NCBI GenBank assembly: GCA_903959665.1 | Contig: CAJBXY010000166.1 | Coordinates: forward strand, 1-10,914 | Reading direction: 5' to 3' | DNA from: an uncultured Solirubrobacterales bacterium | GTDB taxonomy: Bacteria; Actinomycetota; Thermoleophilia; Solirubrobacterales; Solirubrobacteraceae | DNA length: 10,914 nt | In this document: positions 1 to 6,455 of the stretch, one piece after another | Layout of the letters: each line of letters begins with the position of its first letter | Numbering within the stretch: the first letter of the stretch is position 1 | The notes under the pieces: model-generated | The model's database searches: none | What the model was told of the DNA's origin: nothing | Seen by the model: the letters and a program-made list of their open reading frames with translations, nothing else | Program-made: the position numbers and the translations under genes

Positions 1-44
1 CACACGTCGCGCAGAAGCCGACCAAACTGGAGATCACTACCTAA
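1..44 (+). CDS. rplM: Ribosomal protein L13, C-terminal end (partial)
   Basis: Only the last 13 codons and the TAA stop (42-44) are present; the reading frame has complete codons from base 3. The visible tail reads HVAQKPTKLEITT. This resembles the end of bacterial L13, which typically finishes with a His-Ala-Ala-Gln-x-Pro-x-x-Leu pattern (known from the family). L13 is a 23S-rRNA-binding protein of the large ribosomal subunit. Its stop shares one base with the rpsI start (TAATG), so the two are very likely co-transcribed and translationally coupled, as in most bacteria. The call rests on a short tail plus the rplM-rpsI gene order. Confidence 0.85.
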   Translation, partial: HVAQKPTKLEITT

Positions 45-208
45 TGGCCGACGACGAAGCTCCAATCGAAGAGCAGCCGGAGGTAGAGGCCGAAGAGGTA
101 GAGGAGGCGGTCGAGGCAGTCGAAGCTGAGGTTGAGGCCGAAGCTGCAGAGGAGGCCGTCGAAGAGGCCGAGGAGATCGTCGAAGAAGAGGCCGCCGAGG
201 CTGAGGCC
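44..208 (+). repeat. Low-complexity Glu/Ala/Val coding tract in rpsI
   Basis: The first 55 codons of rpsI are built almost entirely from GAG/GAA, GCC/GCT/GCG and GTC/GTA/GTT codons. The result is a purine-biased tract with irregular recurring GAGGCC, GAAGAGG and GTCGAAG units. At protein level it gives an alternating Glu-Ala-Val pattern that would favour either a highly charged helix or disorder. The units are not exact tandem copies, and synonymous codons vary between them, which suggests selection on the protein composition and not recent DNA repeat expansion. Confidence 0.7.
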
Positions 209-790
209 AAGGTGGACAAGAAGGCGCCGAAGGAGAAGCCAATTCCTGGCGCCGACCTTGAGGTTGACATCGTCGTCGAAGGCGACGAGGGCAGCCCCGA
301 GAGCGCGCTCGATCCGTTTGCCGATGACGCCGACGTTGTCGTCGTAGAGGTCGAGGAGCCTGTAGCCGACGAGCCGATCGCCGCCACAATCAAGCTCGCC
401 GCCGACGCTCGTTACACCGCGACCGGCAAGCGCAAGCGCGCAGTCGCACGCGTGATTCTCAAGCCCGGCAAGGGTGAGTACCTGATCAACGGCCGTTCGA
501 TCGACGATTTCTTCCCGCGCCCCGCTCTACAGCGCAACATTCGCCAGCCGCTTGAGGCCGTTGGCTTTGAAGACAAGATGGACGTGATCGCCCGGATGCA
601 CGGCGGCGGCGTCTCCGCCCAAGCGGGCGCTCTACGCCACGGCATCTCACGCGCATTGCTTGAGGCCGACCCGAATCTTCGTGGGGCGCTCAAGAGCCGC
701 GGCTTCCTGACCCGTGACGCCCGCGCCAAGGAACGCAAGAAGGCCGGCCTCAAGAAGGCCCGCAAGCGGCCTCAGTTCAGCAAGCGATAG
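44..790 (+). CDS. rpsI: Ribosomal protein S9 with a long acidic N-terminal extension
   Basis: S9 is a small-subunit protein whose basic C-terminal tail reaches the P-site tRNA. The S9 core occupies about residues 124-248. It starts with YTATGKRKRAVARV and ends in the family-typical tail rich in Arg/Lys, finishing KKARKRPQFSKR; the terminal Arg248 is the residue that contacts P-site tRNA in known S9 proteins. The core length (about 125 residues) is normal. The first about 123 residues are extra. Residues 1-55 contain 25 Glu and no Lys or Arg, followed by a short Lys-rich hinge (56-65) and a second acidic stretch (71-110). Actinobacterial S9 proteins often carry shorter acidic extensions; this one doubles the protein. 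The ATG at 44 overlaps the rplM stop, and a GGAG at 29-32 lies 11 bases upstream. There is no later Met before the core, so the extension appears real. Confidence 0.95.
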   Translation: MADDEAPIEEQPEVEAEEVEEAVEAVEAEVEAEAAEEAVEEAEEIVEEEAAEAEAKVDKKAPKEKPIPGADLEVDIVVEGDEGSPESALDPFADDADVVVVEVEEPVADEPIAATIKLAADARYTATGKRKRAVARVILKPGKGEYLINGRSIDDFFPRPALQRNIRQPLEAVGFEDKMDVIARMHGGGVSAQAGALRHGISRALLEADPNLRGALKSRGFLTRDARAKERKKAGLKKARKRPQFSKR

Positions 791-823
791 CGCTGCTGGC
801 CCGCGCGATCGGCGTGGATTCTT

Positions 824-829
824 TAGCTT
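824..829 (+). promoter_or_regulatory. Putative leaderless -10 hexamer for glmM
   Basis: TAGCTT matches the actinobacterial -10 pattern TANNNT and ends 7 bases before the glmM ATG. This would place transcription start at or next to the A of the start codon. No Shine-Dalgarno-like purine run is visible between 800 and 836, and I see no good -35 element at a normal spacing. The hexamer lies in the 46-bp gap after the rpsI stop. The call is inference from spacing and from recurrence of the same arrangement at other genes here. Confidence 0.5.
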
Positions 830-836
830 TCTCCTA

Positions 837-2144
837 ATGGCACGCGATCTATTCGGAACCGACGGCGTCCGCGGCCTTGCTGGGGAGAAGCTGACCGGCG
901 AGCTTGCGATGGCGCTCGGTCGCGCAGCAACTGAGCAGGCTGGCGGGGTCGGCGCGAGGGTCTTGGTGATCCGTGACACGCGCCAGTCGGGCGAGATGCT
1001 CGAAGCGGCGCTGGCCGCCGGGATCACCGCCGCCGGAGGAGAGGCGCTGCTTGGGGGCGTGCTGCCAACGCCGGCGGCGCCGCTGCTGATCGCCCAGTAC
1101 GGCTTCGACCTTGGCGTCGTCGTCTCGGCTTCACACAACCCCTTTCAGGACAACGGGATTAAGTTCTTCGGCGGCGATGGACTGAAGCTCACCGACGCTG
1201 CCGAGGAAGAGATCGAAAGGCGGCTCGATGACGGCTTCGGGGTAGAGCTGGAGATCGGCCGTGTGCGCGAACTCCACGGCACGCAGGAGGATTATCTACG
1301 CGCGCTCGAAGGGCGATTCGAAGGGCTTGATCTAAGCTCCGTCAAGCTGCTGCTCGACTGCGCCCACGGCGCTACCTATCGAGTCGGGCCGGAGATATTC
1401 CGCCGCCTCGGCGCGTCGGTTTCGGTGATTGGCAATGAGCCCGACGGTCGCAACATCAACGACGGTGTCGGTTCCACCCACGTCGATGCGCTGGCCGCCG
1501 CGGTCGTCGCCGGTGGTCACGACCTTGGCTTCGCCTTTGATGGCGACGGCGACCGCGTTCTCGCGGCCGACCGCAACGGCGGGGTAGTTGACGGCGATGA
1601 GCTGATCGCGTTGGCTGCGCTTCACCTGCGCGCCTCGGGCAGGCTCAACGGCGACGGCGTCGTCGTCACGGTGATGACCAACTACGGCTTTCACACGGCG
1701 ATGCAAGCGGCAAAGATCGAGGTCGCGACGGCCGACGTCGGCGATCGCTACGTGCTTGCCGAGCTGCGCGAGCGCGGGTGGACTCTCGGCGGCGAGCAGT
1801 CGGGCCACATCATCGACATGGGCTTCGTTCCTTCCGGGGACGGGATCGCAAGCGCCCTGCTGACGCTCGAAGCGCTCGCCGGGGCCGACCTTGCCGAGCG
1901 CTCGGCAATGGAGAAGCTGCCGCAACAGCTCGTCAACGTGAAGGTCGCCGACAAGGCGCGCGCGCTCGACGCGGTTGCTGGCGCGGCGGCGGAAGAGAAC
2001 GATTCGCTCAGTGGCCAGGGCCGCGTTCTGGTTCGCGCCAGCGGCACCGAGGAGCTGGTCCGCGTGATGGTCGAGGCACCCGACGCAGCTCAGTGTGAGC
2101 AGATCTGCCGCCGCCTCGTCGACGTCGTCGAGGCAGCCAGCTAA
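837..2144 (+). CDS. glmM: Phosphoglucosamine mutase GlmM
   Basis: GlmM interconverts glucosamine-6-phosphate and glucosamine-1-phosphate in the cytoplasmic route to UDP-GlcNAc. The 435-residue protein has the normal family length and all four hallmark sites. These are the N-terminal MARDLFGTDGVRG, the active-site loop SASHNPFQDNG with phosphoserine Ser99, and the metal-binding loop DGDGDR (235-240, Asp235/237/239). The sugar-binding loop GGEQSGH is at 318-324, and the C-terminal phosphate-binding loop RASGTEELVRVMVE at 400-413. In that last loop a Glu (406) stands where Pro is common. The frame is open upstream to 714 inside rpsI, but ATG 837 is chosen because the conserved MARDLFGTDG motif begins exactly there and the longer version would overlap rpsI by 77 bases. 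The glmS gene downstream makes its substrate. Confidence 0.97.
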   Translation: MARDLFGTDGVRGLAGEKLTGELAMALGRAATEQAGGVGARVLVIRDTRQSGEMLEAALAAGITAAGGEALLGGVLPTPAAPLLIAQYGFDLGVVVSASHNPFQDNGIKFFGGDGLKLTDAAEEEIERRLDDGFGVELEIGRVRELHGTQEDYLRALEGRFEGLDLSSVKLLLDCAHGATYRVGPEIFRRLGASVSVIGNEPDGRNINDGVGSTHVDALAAAVVAGGHDLGFAFDGDGDRVLAADRNGGVVDGDELIALAALHLRASGRLNGDGVVVTVMTNYGFHTAMQAAKIEVATADVGDRYVLAELRERGWTLGGEQSGHIIDMGFVPSGDGIASALLTLEALAGADLAERSAMEKLPQQLVNVKVADKARALDAVAGAAAEENDSLSGQGRVLVRASGTEELVRVMVEAPDAAQCEQICRRLVDVVEAAS

Positions 2145-2191
2145 CCAGGCATACCTGCTGCCGCTCGCGGCGGGCCATCTAGCCCACTAGC

Positions 2192-2197
2192 TAGGCT
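2192..2197 (+). promoter_or_regulatory. Putative leaderless -10 hexamer for glmS, beside CTAG repeats
   Basis: TAGGCT (TANNNT pattern) ends 7 bases before the glmS ATG in the 60-bp glmM-glmS gap. Just upstream are three CTAG tetramers (2179-2182, 2187-2190, 2191-2194). The outer two form a small inverted repeat, CTAGC-6 bp-GCTAG (2179-2194), that overlaps the hexamer and could be an operator. No clear -35 box is seen. A hairpin-capable GCCG-CTCG-CGGC lies around 2160-2175 but has no T tract. Promoter function is inferred. Confidence 0.5.
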
Positions 2198-2204
2198 TCA
2201 CGGC

Positions 2205-4067
2205 ATGTGTGGAATCGTCGGTTACGTCGGCTCGCGGGCCGCTGAAGAGCTGCTGCTCGCAGGGCTCTCAAAGCTTGAGTACCGCGGCTACGACTCGGCC
2301 GGCATCTCGGTCATGTCGGAGGGCTCAATCGAGTCGGTTCGCGCGGTCGGAAATCTTGCCCAGCTTCAGACCGCGGTTGAGGCGCGTCAGGCGGCAGGTG
2401 GCGCGACAGCAACGCTAGTCGAGGCGGCGACGATCGGCATCGGGCACACGCGCTGGGCTACGCACGGCCGCGTCAACGAGCAGAACGCTCATCCGCACTT
2501 CGACACCGCCGATCAAGTCCACGTCGTCGTAAACGGAATCGTCGAGAACTACTTGGAGCTGCGCGAGCGGCTGATCGCCGGTGGCGCCAGCTTCAGCTCG
2601 GAAACCGACGCCGAAGTGATCGCACACCTTGTCGCCAACCATCTGAGCGGGGACCTTGAGCAGGCCGTGCGCGCCGCCTACGCCGAGCTTGAAGGCCACT
2701 TCGCCTTCGTCGCGATGGCGGTTGAATCGCCCGAGCTGCTGGTCGGTGCGCGCAAGGAGTGCCCGCTGATCATCGGCGTGGGCGAGGGCGAGATGTTCCT
2801 CGCTTCCGCTGTGCCCGCCTTCCTCGCGCAAACGCGCCGCGTGCAGTACGTCGAAAATGAAGAGATCGTTGCCGTTCGGCCGGGCGGTGCCAGCTTCACG
2901 ACTCCCAGCGGCGAGCCGATCGAGCGTGAGGTAGTGACCGTCGACTGGGATGAGGAGACAGCAGAGAAGGGCGGCTATGAGACCTTCATGCTTAAAGAGA
3001 TTCACGAACAGGCCGACGCGATCGCCGAGACTATCGCCGACCGCACGGTGCGCGAGGACGGCGTTGACCTCGATGACGTGGGCGCACTTAGCGACGAGCA
3101 GCTGCGCGGAGCGAAGCGGATCATTGTCGTCGCCTGCGGAACCTCGTACCACGCAGGGTTGATCGGGCGTTACGCGATCGAAGAGCTTGCCCGCGTGCCG
3201 GTCGATGTCGAAATCGCCTCCGAATATCGCTACCGCAACCCAATTGTCGGCCCGGGTGACCTGGTGATTGGGATCACTCAATCGGGAGAGACGGCCGACA
3301 CGCTGGCGGCGATGAGGATCGCCAAGGAGCGCGGCGCGACGGTGATGGCAATTACCAACATCATGGGCTCGCAGGCGACGCGCGACGCCGACGGCGTGCT
3401 CTATACGCGCGCCGGGCTTGAGGTTTCGGTCGCTGCGACGAAGACCTTCGTTTGCCAGGTCGCGGTGATGTACCTGCTCGCGCTGCGGCTCTCCGAGCTC
3501 CATGACGCGTTGCCGCTGGAACGCCGAATCGAGCTGGTCGCCGACCTAAAACAGCTGCCGCATCTGATCAGCGAACTGCTTGAGAGCGTTGATTCGGTCG
3601 TTGAGAGCGTCGCCGAGCGTGTTTGGGAGGCCAACTTCTTCCTCTATCTCGGGCGCCACGCCGGAGTGGCGGTCGCCGATGAGGGCGCGCTGAAGCTGAA
3701 GGAGGTCTCCTACATCTCGACCGACGCCTATGCCGCTGGCGAGATGAAGCACGGCCCGATCGCGCTACTGAGCGAACAGACCCCGGTGGTGACCGTCGCA
3801 ACCGATTCGCCTGTGCTTGAGAAGGTGATCTCGAACATGCAGGAGGTGCGGGCCCGCGGCGCCTACCTGATCGCCATCGCCAGCGAGGGCAATTCTTCGA
3901 TCGATCAGCAGGCCGATTCGGTGATCTCGATCCCTCAAACGGACTGGATTCTGCAGCCGTTGCTGGCAGTAATTCCGCTGCAGCTGCTGGCCTATCGGAT
4001 TGCTCGTCTGCGCGGCCTCAACGTCGATCAGCCGCGCAACCTCGCCAAAACGGTCACGGTCGAATAG
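2205..4067 (+). CDS. glmS: Glutamine--fructose-6-phosphate aminotransferase GlmS
   Basis: GlmS makes glucosamine-6-phosphate from fructose-6-phosphate and glutamine, the first committed step toward UDP-GlcNAc. It has 620 residues, close to the usual 600-620. The N-terminal class II glutaminase domain (about 1-240) begins MCGIVGYVG with the nucleophile Cys2 exposed after Met removal. It also carries HTRWATHGR (81-89), NGIVENY (110-116) and the TDAEV motif with Asp135. Two SIS sugar-isomerase domains follow, with CGTSYHAG (311-318), QSGETADT (359-366), SVAATK (408-413) and AGEMKHGP (511-518). The family's C-terminal tail NLAKTVTVE ends the protein, with Lys615 corresponding to the isomerase-site lysine. 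The start is fixed by the obligatory Met-Cys. No ribozyme-like leader is possible in the 60-bp gap. Confidence 0.98.
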   Translation: MCGIVGYVGSRAAEELLLAGLSKLEYRGYDSAGISVMSEGSIESVRAVGNLAQLQTAVEARQAAGGATATLVEAATIGIGHTRWATHGRVNEQNAHPHFDTADQVHVVVNGIVENYLELRERLIAGGASFSSETDAEVIAHLVANHLSGDLEQAVRAAYAELEGHFAFVAMAVESPELLVGARKECPLIIGVGEGEMFLASAVPAFLAQTRRVQYVENEEIVAVRPGGASFTTPSGEPIEREVVTVDWDEETAEKGGYETFMLKEIHEQADAIAETIADRTVREDGVDLDDVGALSDEQLRGAKRIIVVACGTSYHAGLIGRYAIEELARVPVDVEIASEYRYRNPIVGPGDLVIGITQSGETADTLAAMRIAKERGATVMAITNIMGSQATRDADGVLYTRAGLEVSVAATKTFVCQVAVMYLLALRLSELHDALPLERRIELVADLKQLPHLISELLESVDSVVESVAERVWEANFFLYLGRHAGVAVADEGALKLKEVSYISTDAYAAGEMKHGPIALLSEQTPVVTVATDSPVLEKVISNMQEVRARGAYLIAIASEGNSSIDQQADSVISIPQTDWILQPLLAVIPLQLLAYRIARLRGLNVDQPRNLAKTVTVE

Positions 4068-4070
4068 ATT
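4065..4070 (+). promoter_or_regulatory. Putative leaderless -10 hexamer for acpS, containing the glmS stop
   Basis: TAGATT ends 6 bases before the acpS ATG at 4077. Its first three bases are the TAG stop codon of glmS (4065-4067). The 9-bp glmS-acpS gap has no Shine-Dalgarno-like sequence, so either leaderless initiation or translational re-initiation after glmS must start acpS. The hexamer fits the same spacing seen at glmM, glmS, the CBS gene and the HIT gene. Inference from position only. Confidence 0.42.
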
Positions 4071-4076
4071 TAGCCG

Positions 4077-4445
4077 ATGAGTCCAGCCCCCGCTGTCGGC
4101 ATCGATCTGCTTGAGATTGATCGCTTGGAACGCGCGTTGGAACGGCGCCCGCGCCTAGCTGAGCGTCTCTTCACAGCGTCCGAGCGTGCATATGCGAGCA
4201 GTCAGGCGCGCCCGGGGCAACACCTTGCCGCCCGCTTCTGCGCGAAGGAGGCGGCCACCAAGGCACTTGGTTTAGCGGTCTTCAGGCCACTCGAGATTGA
4301 GCTTTGCGAGCGCGGCGGCGCACCCGAGCTGCGCCTAAGTGGCGCTGCTGCCGCGCGAGCTCAGCTGCTTGGCGTCCAGCTCGGTTGCTCCTTGACGCAT
4401 TCGCGCGCGACCGCCGCAGCGGTTGTTGTTGGGGGCCCGGCATGA
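4077..4445 (+). CDS. acpS: Holo-[acyl-carrier-protein] synthase AcpS
   Basis: AcpS transfers the 4'-phosphopantetheine group of CoA to a serine of apo-ACP, activating it for fatty acid synthesis. The 122-residue length fits the small AcpS family (about 120 residues), which works as a trimer. The N-terminal VGIDLLEIDRL carries metal-binding Asp10. LFTASERAYA (31-40) matches the family LFT-x-x-E motif. RFCAKEAATKALGL (53-66) is the signature helix, with Glu58 as second metal ligand and Lys57/Lys62 conserved. The C-terminal CSLTHSRATAAAVVV is the usual closing strand. It sits 9 bp after glmS, and its TGA stop overlaps the ATG of nnr (ATGA, 4442-4445). That arrangement suggests translational coupling to the repair enzyme, an arrangement common in actinobacteria. 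Confidence 0.95.
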   Translation: MSPAPAVGIDLLEIDRLERALERRPRLAERLFTASERAYASSQARPGQHLAARFCAKEAATKALGLAVFRPLEIELCERGGAPELRLSGAAAARAQLLGVQLGCSLTHSRATAAAVVVGGPA

Positions 4446-5959
4446 GCGATTGGTTGATCGCGCTCTCCGACGCGAAGCGTTCGCGTCGCGCCGACCAGTG
4501 GGCGATTGAGACTGTTGGCATCACCAGCCTGATGCTGATGGAGGCGGCCGCGACCGGGCTCGCCGATTACGTCGACCGCTACATCCCCGAAGGTGTGGTT
4601 GTTGTCGTCTGTGGCGGTGGCAACAACGGCGGTGATGGTTACGCGGCGGCGAGGATCTTGAGAGCGCACGGCCGCGCCGTGCGGGTTCTTCAGGCCGGTG
4701 ATCCAGAGCGGCTCAGCGACGATGCGCGCGCCCAGTTAAACCTGCTCGTAGGCGAATCGCCGATCGCCTTTGCCGCGGAGCTGCTGGCAGGCGCCTCGGT
4801 TGTCGTTGACGCCCTGCTGGGCACCGGGTTCAAGGACAAACCTCGCGGCGAGGTAGCCAAAGCGATCAAGGCGATTACCGACTGCGGCCTGCCGGTTGTC
4901 GCAGTCGACGTGCCAAGCGGGGTTGACGCTTCGACCGGTGAAATTGACGGCGTCGCCGTTAGCGCACAGATGACGGTCACCTTCAACTCCGACAAGCCCG
5001 GCTTGCGGATCAATCCAGGCCGGGCCCACGCCGGCGCGGTGCGCGTCGTCGACATCGGCATCCCTGCCGGCGCGCCGCTCGCTGAAGCGACGGTTGGTTT
5101 GATCATCGACGAGCCGCTGATAGCCCTGCTGCCAAGGCGAGGCGCCGACTCAAACAAATTCACCAGCGGCCATCTTTACGTTGCGGCCGGCTCCTGTGGG
5201 CTTACCGGAGCGGCTGTACTGGCTTCAACGGGCGCGATGCGAGCGGGGGCTGGCTACGTGACGGCCTGCGTGCCGGCAAGCCAGCAGCCGGTCGTGGCGA
5301 GCCACCTGGTCGAGGTGATGCAGCTCGCGCTTGCTGACGACGATGGTCACCACTGCCGCAAAGGCGCTGAACAGGTGCTCGCTGCGGTCACCGAGCGGGA
5401 GGGAGCGGTGCTGCTGGGGCCGGGGCTCGGCTCAAGCAAGGGCGCGCGGGCGTTCGCGCGCGAGTTGGCAGTCAGCGTGAAGGCGCCGCTGGTGATCGAC
5501 GCCGACGGCCTCAACGCCTTCGCCGGGGATCTCGAGGCGCTAGCGGCGAGGAAGCGCCCAACCGTGCTGACGCCGCACGAGGGCGAGCTGGCGCGGCTGC
5601 TTGACTGCAGCACTGAGAAGGTGCGTGAGCGGCGGCTCAGGCAGGTCAGGTCAGCAGCGAAGGCCGCGAACGCGATCGTGATCCTGAAGGGCGTTGACAC
5701 GCTGATCTGCAACCCCGACGGCCTCGTGGCTGTAAGCCCGGGCGCAACGGCCGGGCTAGCGACAGCGGGAACGGGCGACGTGCTCGGCGGCGTCGTCGGC
5801 GCGCTGTTGGCGCGCGGAGCCGACCCGTTCGTCGCTGCCGCGGCGGCGGTGCGCCTACACGCCCGGGCGGCCGGGCTTGCGGCCGAAAGCCTCGGCACCG
5901 AGGGCATGATCGCGAGCGACGTAGTTGCCGCCCTGCCGCTTGCGTGGGCCTGTCGGTAG
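4442..5959 (+). CDS. nnr: Bifunctional NAD(P)H-hydrate epimerase / ADP-dependent dehydratase
   Basis: This enzyme repairs damaged hydrated NADH and NADPH. The N-terminal YjeF_N domain (about 1-225) epimerises R- and S-NAD(P)HX, and the C-terminal ribokinase-like domain (about 235-505) dehydrates S-NAD(P)HX using ADP. Epimerase motifs visible are CGGGNNGGDGYAAAR (57-71), DALLGTG (123-129) and DVPSGVDASTG (156-166). Dehydratase motifs are GPGLG (326-330), DADGLN (353-358), TPHEGE (377-382) and GTGDVLGG (443-450), with the likely catalytic Asp446. The total of 505 residues is normal for the fused form. The reading frame stays open upstream to 4304 within acpS, but ATG 4442 is preferred because it gives the ATGA overlap and a family-like N-terminus. 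Both halves look intact. Confidence 0.96.
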   Translation: MSDWLIALSDAKRSRRADQWAIETVGITSLMLMEAAATGLADYVDRYIPEGVVVVVCGGGNNGGDGYAAARILRAHGRAVRVLQAGDPERLSDDARAQLNLLVGESPIAFAAELLAGASVVVDALLGTGFKDKPRGEVAKAIKAITDCGLPVVAVDVPSGVDASTGEIDGVAVSAQMTVTFNSDKPGLRINPGRAHAGAVRVVDIGIPAGAPLAEATVGLIIDEPLIALLPRRGADSNKFTSGHLYVAAGSCGLTGAAVLASTGAMRAGAGYVTACVPASQQPVVASHLVEVMQLALADDDGHHCRKGAEQVLAAVTEREGAVLLGPGLGSSKGARAFARELAVSVKAPLVIDADGLNAFAGDLEALAARKRPTVLTPHEGELARLLDCSTEKVRERRLRQVRSAAKAANAIVILKGVDTLICNPDGLVAVSPGATAGLATAGTGDVLGGVVGALLARGADPFVAAAAAVRLHARAAGLAAESLGTEGMIASDVVAALPLAWACR

Positions 5960-5962
5960 GAT
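5957..5962 (+). promoter_or_regulatory. Putative leaderless -10 hexamer for the CBS gene, containing the nnr stop
   Basis: TAGGAT ends 7 bases before the ATG at 5970, and its first three bases are the nnr TAG stop. Unlike the other sites it contains AGGA (5958-5961), 8 bases before the ATG. It could therefore equally be a Shine-Dalgarno site, or serve both roles. The evidence does not separate the two readings. Confidence 0.4.
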
Positions 5963-5969
5963 TGCTGCC

Positions 5970-6437
5970 ATGAGCGCAACAGTCAGTCAAATCATGGACG
6001 CCGACCCGCAGAGCGTGGGCCCCGACGACAGCGTTGAAACGGTCGTCCAACGGATGCACGATCACGAACTTCCCGGGCTGCCAGTCGTCGACGAGGATGA
6101 CATTCTGGTCGGAATCGTCACCGAGAGCGACCTCTTGATGTTCGACGAGCAGGAGGATCTCGATCCGCCAGCGCACGTTCAGATTATGGGTGGCGTGATC
6201 TATCTGGGCTCGGTAAAGCACTGGGAGGAACGGATCCGCAAGTCGGTGGCGAGCACCGTTGAGGAGATCATGAGCCCCGAGCCGATCACCGTCAGCCCCG
6301 ACGCCGACGCGCACGACGCCGGGCATCTAATTTCCGAGCACGGCCACAACCGCCTGCCTGTTGTCGATGATGAGGGCCGGCTCGTCGGCGTTGTCACGCG
6401 CGTCGACGTGCTCGAGGCGCTGCTCGAAGATCGATAG
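5970..6437 (+). CDS. Two-CBS-domain protein, probable adenosyl-nucleotide sensor
   Basis: The 155-residue protein is little more than a Bateman module. CBS 1 spans about 3-60 (VSQIMDADPQSVGPDD... LPVVDEDDILVGIVTESDLL). CBS 2 spans about 95-152 (VEEIMSPEPITVSPDAD... RLPVVDDEGRLVGVVTRVDVL). Both carry the canonical GI/VVT-x-x-D end (GIVTESDL 48-55, GVVTRVDV 140-147), where ligands such as AMP, ATP or S-adenosylmethionine usually bind. The linker (64-95) carries an aromatic and glycine-rich patch (GGVIYLG 74-80) with a helical, basic continuation. There is no catalytic domain, signal peptide or membrane segment, so the protein probably acts in trans as a regulator or homodimer. It lies 10 bp after nnr and 18 bp before alr; no partner can be read from the sequence. 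ATG 5970 is chosen over an upstream in-frame ATG at 5925 that would overlap nnr. Confidence 0.9.
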   Translation: MSATVSQIMDADPQSVGPDDSVETVVQRMHDHELPGLPVVDEDDILVGIVTESDLLMFDEQEDLDPPAHVQIMGGVIYLGSVKHWEERIRKSVASTVEEIMSPEPITVSPDADAHDAGHLISEHGHNRLPVVDDEGRLVGVVTRVDVLEALLEDR

Positions 6438-6455
6438 GTCGGTGGGCTGAACGCC

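Noticed and set aside
714..836. A longer glmM start at 714, overlapping the end of rpsI
   Set aside because: The added 41 residues are low-complexity Arg/Ser/Ala and precede the conserved GlmM start motif MARDLFGTDG, which begins at ATG 837. The overlap with the rpsI C-terminus would be 77 bases.
2160..2176. GC-rich hairpin after glmM as an intrinsic terminator
   Set aside because: Only a 4-bp stem with a 4-base loop and no following T tract; expected often by chance in this composition.
2145..2204. A glmS-type ribozyme or riboswitch upstream of glmS
   Set aside because: The gap is only 60 bp, far too short for a glmS ribozyme, and no matching structure is visible.
2415..3503. A 362-codon open frame on the minus strand inside glmS
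   Set aside because: It lies wholly antisense to an intact, strongly conserved glmS. Its translation has no recognisable motif, and such shadow frames are expected in GC-rich codon usage. Other antisense frames (for example 1332-1925, 5347-6326, 8162-8629) were rejected for the same reason.
4304..4441. An N-terminal extension of the nnr product into acpS
   Set aside because: The extra residues are Arg/Ala/Cys-rich and do not resemble the YjeF_N start. ATG 4442 overlapping the acpS stop is the natural coupled start.
6443..6448. TGGGCT before alr as a seventh leaderless -10 hexamer
   Set aside because: It has the right spacing (7 bases) but lacks the critical A in the second position. The same bases form a plausible GGTGGG ribosome-binding site, so it was not counted.
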